DNA of 64,000 bases from Argyresthia goedartella (Eukaryota; Arthropoda; Insecta; Lepidoptera; Argyresthiidae). The notes under the pieces are model-generated. The model saw nothing but the letters and a program-made list of their open reading frames with translations, searched no databases and was not told where the DNA came from. Positions 21,138-31,479 of this stretch are shown here, in pieces. Position 1 is the stretch's first letter, and every line of letters begins with the position of its first letter. Location: NCBI GenBank assembly GCA_949825045.1, contig OX463836.1:12045829-12109828 (forward strand), written 5' to 3'. Made by a program: the position numbers and the translations under genes.

Positions 21138-21600
21138 AAAAAGTGGCCAAGTGCGAGTCTGACTCGCCCTTGAAGGGTTCCGTTGTAGCAATTATGTGAC
21201 TGGATGTTTGTGTTGTAACTTTGTTTTTCATAGTGTTTGTAGAATGACAAAGTTATCTTTGCGGTTTGTAATAAACGCTGTTCTAACCAACTTTCGTTAA
21301 AAGTGTATTTTGAAATGCACAGCATTACTTTTTGTAGATTTTAAAATTTCTTACTTTTAAAGTTAGGGGCCTAGTTTAAAGACCTATCTATGGACACCCC
21401 ACACATATGGGTTTGATGAAAAAAAAATGTTGTTTCAGTTCCATGTATGGGGAGCCCCCTTTAATTATTTAAATTTTTGTATAAAAATCGTATAGCAGTT
21501 TACATAATACATCTAAATACCAAGTTTCAACTGTGAAGTCCTAATAGTTTTTACATAAAGTTGCTGTGACATACGGACGCACAGACAGACTTGACGAAAA
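21138..21600 (-). mobile_element. G2 repeat, antisense
   Basis: From 'gtggccaagtgcgagtctga' and 'gaagggttccgttgtagcaa' through 'tgacaaagttatctttgcgg' to 'gtgacatacggacgcacaga'. This is the reverse complement of the G2 copies at 45349 and 55312. Positions 20888-21137 are unassigned. Confidence 0.6.
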
Positions 21601-21920
21601 TGTAAAACTAAAAACTGAGGACCAAAAAATTTCACGCGCTTTTGGATCGCTTTACTTTCGAAGGCGTTGGTTCGTTTTGAAACAGCCATGCCATGCTGTT
21701 GACTGGCGCTTTCCTTCTGGGTCGAATTGGTGAATCCAAATATGTCATCTGTCATAATATCGTTAGCACGGCGGGAACATCCTGCTTCGAATTTAACAAT
21801 TATATCGCTGCTCCATTCCACGTGCGCCTGCTCCTGAGCGTCTTGAGATTGTGTGGTACCCAGCACAAAACAATCCTCCTCACGCAAAGGTGGCTGTGTT
21901 AAATGTCGTGGACGTTTCAC
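21513..21920 (-). CDS. Unassigned 135-codon ORF, doubtful
   Basis: Open frame on the minus strand. Its last ~30 codons run into the G2 repeat, so the C-terminus cannot be ancestral. The upstream part ('MKRPRHLTQPPLREEDCF') is hydrophilic and not low-complexity, but I recognise no domain. It may be a fragment of an element ORF. Confidence 0.2.
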   Translation of the reverse strand: MKRPRHLTQPPLREEDCFVLGTTQSQDAQEQAHVEWSSDIIVKFEAGCSRRANDIMTDDIFGFTNSTQKESASQQHGMAVSKRTNAFESKAIQKRVKFFGPQFLVLHFRQVCLCVRMSQQLYVKTIRTSQLKLGI

Positions 21921-22004
21921 GCTCCACTCTGCAGAATGTGCTGAAAATCCTCGTATGTGATTCGACTATTTTGTTGAATCAGGTTTTTTAATTCCAGTAC
22001 GTTT

Positions 22005-22345
22005 TCTTCCAAACTCAAACTCAACCTCAAATCTTTAACGATTTTTTTGCCCCTTCTCTACCATTGGACCACTGTGGTAGATAGAAGAAGGGCTAAGAAA
22101 CTCCCACATATTGACTTTTAGATCTTCTTTAAAAATTGGTTGTGTATTACAACATTAATTGTTATAAATACTAAGCAGGAATAAATATTTACAAAATTAT
22201 AAACAGCGAGTTCTGTGTTGAGTTTGATTAACCCCATACAGTCCCGTCATTTAAGTAATATTGAACATTATAATATCCCTCTTTAGACAGAGTCGCTTTT
22301 ACATAGTTTTAAATTGCCCAAATGGCAATGTCAAAATCTCCAGAG
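22005..22345 (-). mobile_element. L4 LINE 3' end, antisense
   Basis: Reverse complement of the L4 ends at 27413 and 35935. On the minus strand it reads 'ctggagattttgacattgcc', 'gggatattataatgttcaa', 'gactgtatggggttaatc' and then the 3' UTR with 'ggtccaatggtagagaaggg'. Confidence 0.75.
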
Positions 22346-22346
22346 T

Positions 22347-24430
22347 TAAGATAAGATAATGTAAGATAAAGTTTATTTGCATATTCAACAATTTTCTGAT
22401 TAAGCATACAATACAGTGAAGTTGTTGTATACAGTGACATTAAAGTATTTTGAACTTCTAACCCCTCAACTAGGTTAAGAACCTGTATTTTAGGGAAAAT
22501 GCATGTAATACTAATGTAATAGATAATGCACTGACCCTTGAAAGTTTTAACTTACAAATTGTCCGAATAGTTATTTTCTGTTAATGTTAGTTAGTTAGTT
22601 AATGTTAGCTAATATATGCTGCTTTTCCCCACAAAAAGATACATTGGACATGACAATAAGAAATTAACTAAAGTAGACTAGCCTAGATGTATACAAATCG
22701 GTGTTTTTTCAGATGTTCCTAACAGCGTAAGCCGCAGAACATAGTCTACCAGCTAATTTTCGAGAAATATTTTTGTGTTTTTAGGTGAACAGAGTCCAGC
22801 AGTTACATAAAAGTAAATAAACAGCCTCGATCGGAACCAGTTCCATACAAGCAAATTAAAAGCCTCGATTGGAACCAGTTCCATACAAGTAAATTAAAAG
22901 CCTCGCACGGCTTCCTAATCAGGTCGGAAACTCCGGTTCTATAGACGGCCGAAGCAATGTGGGTTCCCCACTGCAATTTGCTATCAATGGTTATTCGAAG
23001 AATCATTCTTCGCGTCATTTATTGATTCTAACACTAAACTGGTTTCTACTTGCCTAACATTTGGAAGTGAGAATTTAATACACTTGGTTTTACCAGTGTT
23101 TAACAATACATTATTGACTGTGAACCACTTCAAGGTTGAAGACAGTACACAATTAACATCAATTTAATCTTCTTTTTGTCTTTCAATTTTGATGACCAGT
23201 GAAGTATTATCAGCTAACAACACTGTGACATTCAATTCTTCACCATCAAAGGCAGATCGTTAATATATACCAGGAATAAGAACGGGTCTAATATGGAACC
23301 TTTTGGAATGCTAAATTTTATACCCGATCCATCAGATTTAACGATGTTGACTTCTTCCTTTTGAATTTTATGGCTTAAGTATGGTCTGAGTAGATCTAAT
23401 GCTTTATTTCTAACTCCTTAATTATTTGATTTTATTAGTAGCGTATCATGATCAACACAATCAAATGCCTTCGACAGATCGCAATATACGCCGATAGCAT
23501 CCTGTGCGGCCTTTCATGCAGAATAAATATGAGATATAAGGGTAATGCCTGCATCCGTAGACGATTTACCCCTTGTGAAACCAAACACTATGGTTTGACG
23601 TGGCGTGGCGTATTTGTACGGTTGAAGTGTGAGAGCATTGATTAAAGTCTTTTCAAATATTTTACTTAGTGCTGGAAGAACAGATATTGATCTGAAAATT
23701 GGAAGGATTGTCCTTGTCGCTCGACGTTTATGTATTTCATGAGGTCTGGGAAAGCTCCATCGGCAATCATTTATTGAAAAATAAGCTAGGTTTGGGGCAA
23801 TAACCAGAATTGCTGAACCAATTAATTTGACTGAATTACCCAAAAAGAGGTCTTCAGACTTTTTTAAGTTCAGTAACCTAAACTTTTTGGCAATGCCCTG
23901 GGGATATACATGATAAAATTTAAAATCTACGGTATTGACACTAGTGTTGTTAATAACAAATCTCTGATTCAAATGGAGATGAATTTAGACGCTCTTTTCT
24001 GAGAAACGGTTCTGTCCGATGACATACGGGGTACAGCCGGCCTGACATGGACGAGAATGGCCACAGAGCGTTCGAATTGGCGGTCAATTGGGGAGGCATA
24101 TGTCCAGCAGTGGACAAGAACATGCTGAAAAAGAAGAAGATGTTCTGAGAAAGGGTATATCGGTGAACAATGTTTCGAAAGCGTTAGACTTAACAACATC
24201 ATCACCTATCTTTAAGCAGAAATCATTGTCACTGAATTTCTTTAATTTAAAAACTTTATTGAATTCTGTTTGAATAATGTTGAAGAAGTCTGAACAGATT
24301 TTCTTCGGGTTCTGTTCATTAAAATCGGGTATTGGCAAATTTATATCTATGTTTTTCATATACGTCTCTAGTCTATGGGAAGTAACAGGCCTAAAAAATA
24401 ATGGATCAGTCTTATCCTTACTAGATGGAT
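22347..24430 (-). pseudogene. LINE ORF2 remnant with 3' UTR (jockey/CR1-like)
   Basis: Minus strand, 5' to 3': linker region before RT (about 24430-24150, 'NPKKICSDFFNIIQTEFN'), RTE insertion (24007-24142), RT entry 'RSISVLPALSKIFEKTLINAL' in part (about 23700-23640) and 'FGFTRGKSSTDAGI' (23580-23540). A broken palm follows: 'PKGSILDPFLFLVYIND' near 23310-23260, and 'LADN' where FADD is expected near 23210. Then the 'ITIDSKLQWGTHIAS' region (about 22990-22945). Many stops and frame changes. The 3' UTR ends in a TTATCTTA-type tail at 22347-22375. A 38-bp tandem duplication (about 22823-22900) further breaks the frame. Confidence 0.82.
24007..24142 (+). mobile_element. RTE-clade LINE 3' end inserted in another LINE
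   Basis: A 136-bp insertion flanked by the perfect 10-bp TSD TTCTGAGAAA (23997-24006 and 24143-24152). It encodes the last ~28 codons of an RTE ORF2, reading 'RMATERSNWRSIGEAYVQQ' then WTRTC and TGA at 24126-24128. The 'EAYVQQW' ending is characteristic of RTE elements. A short 'aaaaagaagaagatg' tail follows. Orientation is opposite to the host LINE. Confidence 0.85.
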
Positions 24431-24434
24431 AACT

Positions 24435-24584
24435 AGATTCATTAACGATAGTCAAAGAACGACCGCTTCTTTCTTCATCCCTCAAAGTTAAGCGGCCGCA
24501 CTTAATTTTATTATACCAGCGGCGATGAATCGATTCATCCATTTTCAAGTTAATTTTGAAGTCGTACAATAGTACGTTTCCCAC
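24435..24584 (-). pseudogene. Mariner transposase N-terminal fragment
   Basis: About 50 codons beginning MGNVLLYDFKINLKMDESIH and continuing 'RWYNKIKCGRLTLRDEERS'. This matches the mariner N-terminal helix-turn-helix pattern ('llYdFK', 'W..kf..G...l.DeeRsGRp') with an internal deletion of roughly 15-20 residues. It is fused in frame to LINE linker sequence on the same strand, so the long ORF across 24084-24584 is a chimera of two elements. Confidence 0.65.
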
Positions 24585-25027
24585 GAGTTCGCAAAGGCTT
24601 ATTATATTAACGAACCGAGAAGTTTACGGCACGAGCCGAAGGCGATGGTCGTAGCGAGGTTAGGAATATATTTTTTCCCGCCTGAGAACCCAAAATCTAG
24701 CGGTGCTATTTTAAGTTCAGAAGTCGGAAAAAATAATTTTTCATTGCCGCACGATAGTTTCAACATGCTGGTAAAATGTTGTGGAGGGAAATATAAAATT
24801 GGAACGAGCATATTTCTACTTTTAAATAACCGAGTTTTCGAAACACATTATAACTGGCCAGAGTCCTATCTCTCAGTATAATTCGCAAAACTTCCTGAGT
24901 GGGCTGGTACTGTTACAGGCGTCGCATAGTTTCTTTGCCTGTGAGCTAGCTTTAACCTCTCTTTCTCGCATAGTGTAAGGTGGAGTGAGAGAAAGGGAGG
25001 TGACAACTCGCAAAGAGCCAAATAAAC
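24585..25027. other. Unassigned, overlapping ORFs on both strands
   Basis: 24602-24811 (minus) and 24645-24881 (plus) are open on opposite strands over the same DNA, so neither is trustworthy. 'cacgagccgaaggcga' (about 24630) resembles the loop of the F fold-back element. Confidence 0.35.
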
Positions 25028-25150
25028 TATTTATAGCTGCGGCGATGGGCAAGCCCCTGTCGCGCTGAATGGAGAATCGACTGACCGGCTAAACTTTGCC
25101 TCTGCCACTTCGTATAGGAAAAGGAGTGACGCCGTTTTTGTTGCTTGTTT
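25028..25150 (+). mobile_element. SINE-alpha body
   Basis: 'tagctgcggcgatgggcaag' and 'ccacttcgtataggaaaagg' match SINE-alpha. No head. Confidence 0.65.
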
Positions 25151-25243
25151 AAAGTTAGAAATAGGTATTCTAGTGTAGTCTCAGTAGCTCGACTCCGTAT
25201 TTCTGACAAGTATTGCGGCTCCAATTTTATTGAAATTTTAAAA

Positions 25244-25542
25244 GGCTTATGTTTAAACGATTACCAAAAACGCACCTATTTTACTACCAATAAATTCGAA
25301 ATGACTGCCAGTGTGGATAACCGTCCACCAAATTGTGTTTGGATAATCATTTATCCAACCTTCTTTTTATGTTTTGTTTACTTAAGTTTATGTTTTAAGT
25401 ATTTTTTGTTGTTCTTACATGTTCAACCTAACACGAAGGAAAAAGGGGGCTTCGATTCGCTCACCCTCTTTACCCTTCACCTGCTACCGCAGTATTTTAC
25501 GGGTAGGAAAAAAATATTTTGGTGATCATTATATTTGTTGCC
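25244..25542 (+). mobile_element. MITE-A copy 2, perfect 9-bp TSD
   Basis: A 299-bp element from GGCTTATGTTTAAACGATTA to ...tcattatatttgttgcc, flanked by the perfect TSD ATTTTAAAA (25235-25243 and 25543-25551). It has the same internal order as copy 1. Open frames over it are incidental. Confidence 0.85.
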
Positions 25543-25593
25543 ATTTTAAAATGCCAGCGGTGTAACTAGCGATTTAGTTTTTTATTCGTTCTA

Positions 25594-26220
25594 ATGGTTC
25601 CGTACCTCAAAAGGTAATAAAAAATCCCTTATAAGATCACTGGCGTGTCCGTCCATCCGTCCGTCTGTCACAGACACTTTTCTTATGAACTATAAGAGAT
25701 AGTCTTGAAATCTTTTGCAAAAATATGATAACCGCAATGTAATTCAAGTATAATATGAAAAATATTGCCTCCAAAAAAGTGGAGGGGGAAAAATGACAAA
25801 AAGAAAATAAAAAACACCGCAATAGTCATGTAGGGTATTGTTGAAAAGGGCTCTTTTTAAACTTTTCAACTTTGCAATTTTGAAATTTTAGTTTTGATTA
25901 ATTCAAAAGTTGTGATAAAAAGTGCAAAAATTACCTTCATCACCGAAACAACAGTCTAAAATCATGAACAAATACGGAATTCAGAACAAAGATTACAGAA
26001 AAACTTACTCGGAACTACCAAAGTCTTTTATTTATCTGTAAACCACATACAATATTGTAAATGCACCTGGTTACATCGAGTATGAAAGTAGCTACATCAA
26101 TAACTTCGTAAACAACATTTGGCTATGTAAAATCCAAACTATTCACTCCACACCAGCGCTACCATTGAACGGTGGTACGGAACCCTTCGTACGTAAGTCC
26201 GACTCGCACCTGACCGCTTA
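25594..26220 (+). mobile_element. G repeat
   Basis: 'ggttccgtacctcaaaaggt', the 'gtccgtccatccgtccgtct' tract, the P-module (about 26040-26135) and the end 'gtacggaacccttcgtacg' with 'tccgactcgcacctgaccg'. Positions 26221-26514 are unassigned. Confidence 0.6.
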
Positions 26221-26514
26221 TTATTTTTCAAACCGAGGTCTTAAATACAATTATAATTACATCATACAATCCACGAAGCCTTGCCCGCAATGCTGGCAAT
26301 TCCTTCAAACAATATTTGCAATCGTAGTCAAAATGTGCTCTGAATTTGTCTGTCTATACCAACCTTCAGAATGTCAATTTGTCTTGTCACTGTTGCCCCG
26401 GTCGCCACGTGTTGTTGTTTGAGCGGGAAAACCAAAATACTAAAAATACGCGCGGCCATTTTCCATTCCGTTACAAGTGCGATCCGGATTGATAGAGAAG
26501 TGTGTTTATTTTTA

Positions 26515-26668
26515 TTTTATTTTATTTTCTTTATTTGGGACATCAACATCACAATACACATAAATTCATACAAAAAATCAAAATACAGTTAATAAGGCCA
26601 ATGACAGATGTCCACAGAAGTTCAGTAAACATAAATGTAAACTGACGACGCTTAAAATTCGTTATTAA
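26515..26668 (-). repeat. LINE 3' end, same family as the 20.4 kb array
   Basis: Reads 'tctttatttgggacatcaac', 'ggccaatgacagatgtccac' and 'ctgacgacgctta', the reverse complement of the tandem units at 20376-20887. It ends in the expected T-rich run. Confidence 0.75.
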
Positions 26669-27412
26669 GGTGGTACGAAAAAAAAATGGGGTTTTTTTCG
26701 AATCCTTTTGAACCACCATGAAGTCACCTACAGATTTGATTTTTGGGTTAACGTTTATTGAGTATTTGATTAAGATTCTCACTAAAGTAAAACGCGATTG
26801 GATGAAATTTTCTGGATAGAATTTAATTACGAGAATACCTCTAAATTGTTTAATTGTTTCCTGTAATTCTGAAATCCTAACTAATTTCATTGTGGAACTG
26901 CGTTCAAATTTTAGATATTGTGTATTCGTAAAATCTCCTTAAAAAACTTTTTACCAAAATAGCGTAGTTTATTTTTAAACAATTTTTCTGTGGTTTAGCG
27001 CAACTTTATGACATTTTTTCCCAATTCCGTCCCTCTCAGACTGCGGGTTTTTCCGCCTGGAGTAACGGGGACCTTTGCAGGACCTTTGGGGAGGTATCGC
27101 CTTAAGTAGTTAAACAAATTGAGAGTTGTTATTCTGTAAGTTTCTGTGTCTGCATGTGTGTGAGGTAAGGGAGGGCGTGTGTGTATGTGTGAGGGTGAGT
27201 GTGTGTGTGGGTGTAAGTGAGGGTGTGTATGTGTGAGTGAGGGTGTGTTTGTGGTGCTTGAAAGGCAAATTAAGGTGGGGAGCAGTACTAAAGAAAATTA
27301 TCTGCTTAATTATTAAGTACCTTTACACAGGAGTTACACCCCGGTGAAAGGTTTAGTCATATTTTAGTCATATTTTAGTCATATTTTGGGGGTTGGGGGT
27401 ATGAAACCAATT
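26669..27412. other. Unassigned, with GT-rich microsatellite
   Basis: Holds an irregular (GT)n tract (about 27145-27252) and three copies of 'tagtcatatttt' (27353-27388). A 113-codon minus ORF (26549-26890) has no known domain and overlaps the LINE tail. Confidence 0.45.
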
Positions 27413-27870
27413 TGTCACAGACTACTTGCTCCCCAGTTTAGACTCGCGAAGGTTCGAAATTCTTTTAAGGTTCAATGCATTCTCTACTACAACAAGATAC
27501 CTCTGGAGATCTTGAAATTGCCATTTCAGCAATTTAAAAACCATGTTAAAGCGACTTTGTCGAAAAAGGGATATTACAATGTTCAAGATTACTTAAATTA
27601 TGGGACTGTATTGGGTTGATCTGGCTCAACACAGACCTTGGTGTTAATAATTTTGTAATTAGTTATTCCTGCTTATTAATTATGATAATGACTAAATATT
27701 ATATTTTGTATTAGTTAAGCACAAGCAATTTTTAAAAGAGATATAAAAATCAATCTGTGGGATTCTTCTCCCACAGTGGTCCAATGTAGAGAAGTGGCAA
27801 AAAATGACGATTGCTAAGTATATGTAAATATCTACAGTAATAAAGACGTTTGGAATTTTGGAATTTCGGA
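27413..27870 (+). pseudogene. L4 LINE, ORF2 C-terminus and 3' UTR
   Basis: The coding part to TGA 27617-27619 reads 'APQFRLAKVRNSFKVQ', 'YYNKIPLEILKLPFQQFKNH' and 'LSKKGYYNVQDYLN'. This is the C-terminal signature of jockey/CR1-like ORF2 ('p.fRl.k...sF', 'fyNklP', 'FK..vK..L...gYY...dyl'). The 3' UTR has 'attgctaagtatatgtaaat' and ends after 'aataaagacgtttggaattt'. Other L4 ends: 22005 (minus), 34735, 35935, and mini-insertions at 48229 and 58198. Confidence 0.85.
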
Positions 27871-27871
27871 A

Positions 27872-28140
27872 TTTGATCAGAGCAACTTTATTTTTCACTC
27901 GTCCATACAAATCAGTTGGGTCTAAGGCCGACTAGGTAGAAGGCGGAATAAGACTTAACTCGAGTAAACTTTGACCACTCCATACAAATTTATATAATTT
28001 CCGCTTTCTAGCTAGTTGCACTAAGTGTAAGGAGTCATCAAACATAAAGTTACTCTGATCAAATCGCTTTCATAGTGAAAGTTGCTCAGAATGATGAAAT
28101 AAGACTACACCCCTAAGCTTAGTAGGAGTCTTACATAACG
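27872..28140. repeat. Element with 20-bp inverted repeats
   Basis: TTTGATCAGAGCAACTTTAT (27872-27891) and its inverse with one mismatch (28044-28063) enclose ~150 bp. The sequence beyond the right arm to ~28140 also matches the 19.47 kb repeat. Non-coding. It directly follows the L4 tail. Positions 28141-28379 are unassigned. Confidence 0.6.
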
Positions 28141-28379
28141 TTTTAAGACGTCTAATACCCTGTTCGAGACAAATTGTAGGGGCGGTTTAGGAAAATGAGA
28201 TCTCAGAACTAATGATGTACACAGACGGCGGTATAATGATATTTATACGTTAATATATCTATCCTGACGAGCTTTTATCAAGAGACGTAATTTATTTCAA
28301 TTTGTGTTTGTAGAACATGACATTAAAATTGTAGATTATTATATTTCTTAGTCAATATACTAAAACAAAAGGCCAATAA

Positions 28380-28655
28380 AAAGTGAAATCAACATAAAAA
28401 CAAATATCCCGGTTGCATTTTCTTTCAAAACTCTATACAAACTTATGAATGCACCTGGTTACCTTCATAGAGTATTAATGTAGCCGCACCAACTTTGTAA
28501 ACTACATTTTGCGCTCTAAAATCCAACCTATTTTTTTTTTTACTGAATTTATATAGCTTATGTCACTCACGCAACTGAGACAAATCTAACGGCAACTCAT
28601 TTGTTAAAATCCATCATGCCTTTTGGGCTGTAGATAAGGCTATCGAAATGGCCTT
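28380..28655 (+). mobile_element. P repeat copy
   Basis: P-module (about 28430-28515) followed by 'ttatatagcttatgtcactc', as at 10985. The module is shortened by a small deletion near 28490. Confidence 0.5.
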
Positions 28656-28679
28656 ACACATTAATACGTACGATCGAGA

Positions 28680-28865
28680 AACATCACCCTCCTTCTTGTG
28701 CAGTCGGGTAAAACTAGCGTCACTCCTTTCCCGTACGGAGTGATAGATGTAAAGTTAGGCCCAAGTTTAGCCAGTTATTTCCTAGTCCATTTTGCGTGAC
28801 AGGGGGCTAGCCCATCGCCGGAGCTATAGAGATTTGAAGACTTCATGAAGTTCCTTCATCACAAT
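28680..28865 (-). mobile_element. SINE-alpha body, antisense
   Basis: 'cgtcactcctttcccgtacg' and 'gggggctagcccatcgccgg' are the inverse of SINE-alpha. Positions 28866-29407 hold nothing recognisable. Confidence 0.6.
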
Positions 28866-29407
28866 TACCTTACCCCAATAACTATAAAACAGGAAGCAGC
28901 TTCCAGATTAGAATTTTATCGTCATACATAATACATCACATACCTTACGCTTTACCACACAGACACAAAGCCTACAAAGCCTACAATATAACAGAAAGTC
29001 CTCAAGCCTATAGTAGTTAGTTAGTCATCCGTGCAACTAGGCGGTTCAGTGCATTTTGAGTATAGGTTTTGTGATTGTCTACAGGCAATACCAATACCTA
29101 TAGGCTTCTAGGCAAGGGGTCAAACGGTACACTCAGAAACCATAAGCACACACCTCTATAGGCTGATTTCAAAGTGATCGCGATAGGTGCTGCCATCCTT
29201 CGAAATGTTTTGCGATTAATGTCAGCAATACAAAATGTTTAGATTAAAAAATTTGTTTATTTTCTCAAAATTTTTGTTTGTGAATGCTGTAAAACCACAA
29301 GTGGTTTGTCTCAGCTGCATATAATAACAATGAACAAAGACAAATATAATGGGTCGGAGAATAACAAACATAATTTATAAAAAAATTGTTGCTTACATAG
29401 GTTTTTT

Positions 29408-29605
29408 TTGGTTAGCCTATATCAGTGTCCCCCTGCTGGGCAAGGCCTCCCTGGTCCGAGCCCACACATCTCTGGTAGCCGCAAGATCGACCCACTCTGG
29501 TTGGAACTTGTACAGGTCGTCCCGCCATCTACTTCTGGGCCTTCCTCTACACCGGTGTCCATCTGTAGGCACCCATTCAGTGGCTATCGTGCCCGTCTGT
29601 CATTA
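29408..29605 (-). pseudogene. RTE-clade LINE ORF2 C-terminus
   Basis: On the minus strand this reads 'EWVPTDGHRCRGRPRSRWRD', then DLYKF, 'DVWARTREALPSRG' and a stop. The 'RGRP..RW.DDL' plus 'A..R..W....EA' pattern is the C-terminal signature of RTE-type ORF2 proteins. Fully 5'-truncated; no RT. Confidence 0.75.
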
Positions 29606-29734
29606 AATTAGGTGGCCATATTTTGGGTACATAATGATAGTTCCCCACAATATAAACAACTTTCCCCAAGATACATATGGGTATGGGTGGGTACGTATGG
29701 GTTACCCGATTTTTTTTCGTTTTCATTAAAATAA

Positions 29735-29910
29735 TCGTTCAAGTGCGGGCCTAAATCGCACACGAAGGGTTCCGTACCATCGTAGAAGAAAACATAACTA
29801 AAAATAATAAAACAAAATCAAAATAATATTATGTGCAGAAGTGGATTCGAACCCAGAACCCTAAGATTGCGAAAGCGATATCAAACCAATGGCACCTATG
29901 TCCGCTATTG
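29735..29910. repeat. G-like end joined to tRNA-like sequence
   Basis: 'cacacgaagggttccgtacc' is followed by 'aaaataataaaacaaaatca' and an inverse B-box-like 'gtggattcgaacccagaacc' with 'gcgatatcaaaccaatggca'. The same order occurs at 44095-44490, where an S2 SINE interrupts it. Confidence 0.5.
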
Positions 29911-29965
29911 CTCCCGCTTGGTGGCGCTGGCATAGTTGGAGGCAAAGAGTTTCATTCATCTGACG
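29885..29965 (-). repeat. Interspersed repeat, copy 3 (as at 15300)
   Basis: 'ggtggcgctggcatagttgg' and 'aggcaaagagtttcattcat' are the inverse of the 3' part of 15300-15475. Confidence 0.55.
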
Positions 29966-30194
29966 GTAGGTTCAAAATAAATAAAAAAAACGTACAATGG
30001 TAGGGGTGGTGTGAAGTGAATAGTTTGGTTTTTACCATGGTCGTATAAAAAAGTCGGACTAGTCCCGCTAAGACAAAGCTGAGGAACCGTAATGGCGGCG
30101 GATATCTACGAGTAAATGAATTTAGGGTTGCCAAGTTATCCAAATTTTTACCCTAATAAAACATAGTTAAAAAATAAAAATATTTTCATGAGAG

Positions 30195-30520
30195 AGAAAA
30201 AAAACACCGTTCCACAAAGTCCAACAGATGGTGCTGTGAATTGCTCTTGGGTTCTTGCGCTTCTTTTCTCAAACGGGTCTATAAATCGTGAAATGGTCAT
30301 ATTGATATTATTTTTAAAAAATTTATCCAGTGACATCTCACACTATGGGATAGACTACAATATAAAATAGGGGTATCATTGGATATATCTTTTAGAAATA
30401 ATATCAATATAATAGGACCATTTTTCGATTTATGGACCCGTTTGAGTAATATAAGCGCAAGAAACAAATTGCGATTCACAGCTCCAGCTGTTAGATTTTC
30501 TGTAAAGTTGTATAAAAAAT
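30195..30520. repeat. Long fold-back, arms ~130 bp
   Basis: The left arm (about 30195-30335) and right arm (about 30375-30520) are inverse copies. Shared blocks, read from the outside in, are 'gctgtgaat', 'ttcttgcgctt', 'ctcaaacgggt', 'ataaatcg', 'aaatggtc', 'ttgatattattt' and 'atcca'. By eye the arms match at most positions, with a short central loop. Non-coding; small ORFs on both strands are by-products of the symmetry. Confidence 0.85.
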
Positions 30521-30747
30521 ACCTAATGGAGATGATACATGAATGGTAGACAAAAATACTAATTTTGTTTAAATTGATAGACCTAATCACATAATCACAA
30601 TATCAAAGTCGTGAATAATTTTAAGAATTGAATGAATTAACACCATTTTGTGCCAGAGTGCATTTGATTTCAACGTAATATGACGTCATGTTTCGGATTT
30701 CAATACAACTCTCATATAAATCGACTGTTTCCAGTTCTTAAACTTGA

Positions 30748-30969
30748 CTAACGTTTATGACTGCTGTAAAAGTGATTAACATCCCAAATGCTGAGTAAGT
30801 TTTTTATAATAGTGTCTTTTATTTTGAGAGGTTCTTGATAATCTTCTAATTTTGAAATGTGGTGAAGCCGAATCGTTAAATATTTTTCCGCTATATATTT
30901 AATAAGATTTATTTTGTGTTCTGTCAAACCATAGTAACTACAAAGTTCAAAAAGGTACCGCATTTTCAA
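30748..30969 (-). CDS. Unassigned 73-codon ORF, doubtful
   Basis: Begins MKMRYLFELCSYYGLTEHK. It is not obviously low-complexity, but I know no matching domain and see no splice or promoter context. It could be an exon or element remnant. Confidence 0.15.
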   Translation of the reverse strand: MKMRYLFELCSYYGLTEHKINLIKYIAEKYLTIRLHHISKLEDYQEPLKIKDTIIKNLLSIWDVNHFYSSHKR

Positions 30970-31115
30970 AATCTGACTTCAAAATCATAATTGGACTCCA
31001 ACCAGTTCCCCAGATATTGGTTTTGAAGCAAATCGGACCAGTCAATACGAAGTTCAAAATAGCGGCCGCTTTTTCAAAATCTGACTTCAGAATCATGATT
31101 GGATTCCAACCAGAG
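30963..31115. repeat. Direct repeat, period ~109 bp
   Basis: 'ttttcaaaatctgacttca' followed by 'aatcatattgga'-like sequence and 'tccaaccag' occurs at about 30963 and again at about 31072, with few changes. Confidence 0.6.
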
Positions 31116-31119
31116 CCCT

Positions 31120-31279
31120 ATTTCATTCTGTTTTGCTTATTTGTTGTTATAGCGGCAACCGAAATACATCATCTGTGAAATTTTTAACTGTCTAATATCA
31201 CGGTTCATGAGATGCGGACGGACAGCGGAGGCTTAGTAATAGGGTACCGTTTGGCACCCTTTGGCTACGGAACCCTAAA
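31120..31279 (-). mobile_element. G repeat fragment, antisense
   Basis: 'gttatagcggcaaccgaaat', 'cacggttcatgagatgcgga' and the terminal 'ggctacggaaccctaaaaat' are the inverse of the G left half. Positions 31280-31479 are unassigned. Confidence 0.6.
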
Positions 31280-31479
31280 AATCACACACAATAATAATAT
31301 TCTCGTTTTTTTAATGTATTTTGTTTCTGAGGGTTTTCATAGCTCTGACCTCTTTATGATGTATCCACTAATTAACTAATCCTTCCAGCGAGTAATGTAT
31401 TCCTCCTGCTATCCAATTACTAATGTGTGTGTTTTCTGTTTCAGGTAAGTACAATTTTAATAATGGAGCAGCATTGGTG

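Noticed and set aside
24602..24881. Opposed ORFs of 69 and 78 codons
   Set aside because: They overlap antisense over the same DNA with no motif in either; chance openness is likelier than a gene.
27145..27252. GT-rich tract as a possible regulatory or Z-DNA element
   Set aside because: An irregular microsatellite upstream of a dead LINE; nothing supports a function. The CA tract at 8795-8865 is treated likewise.
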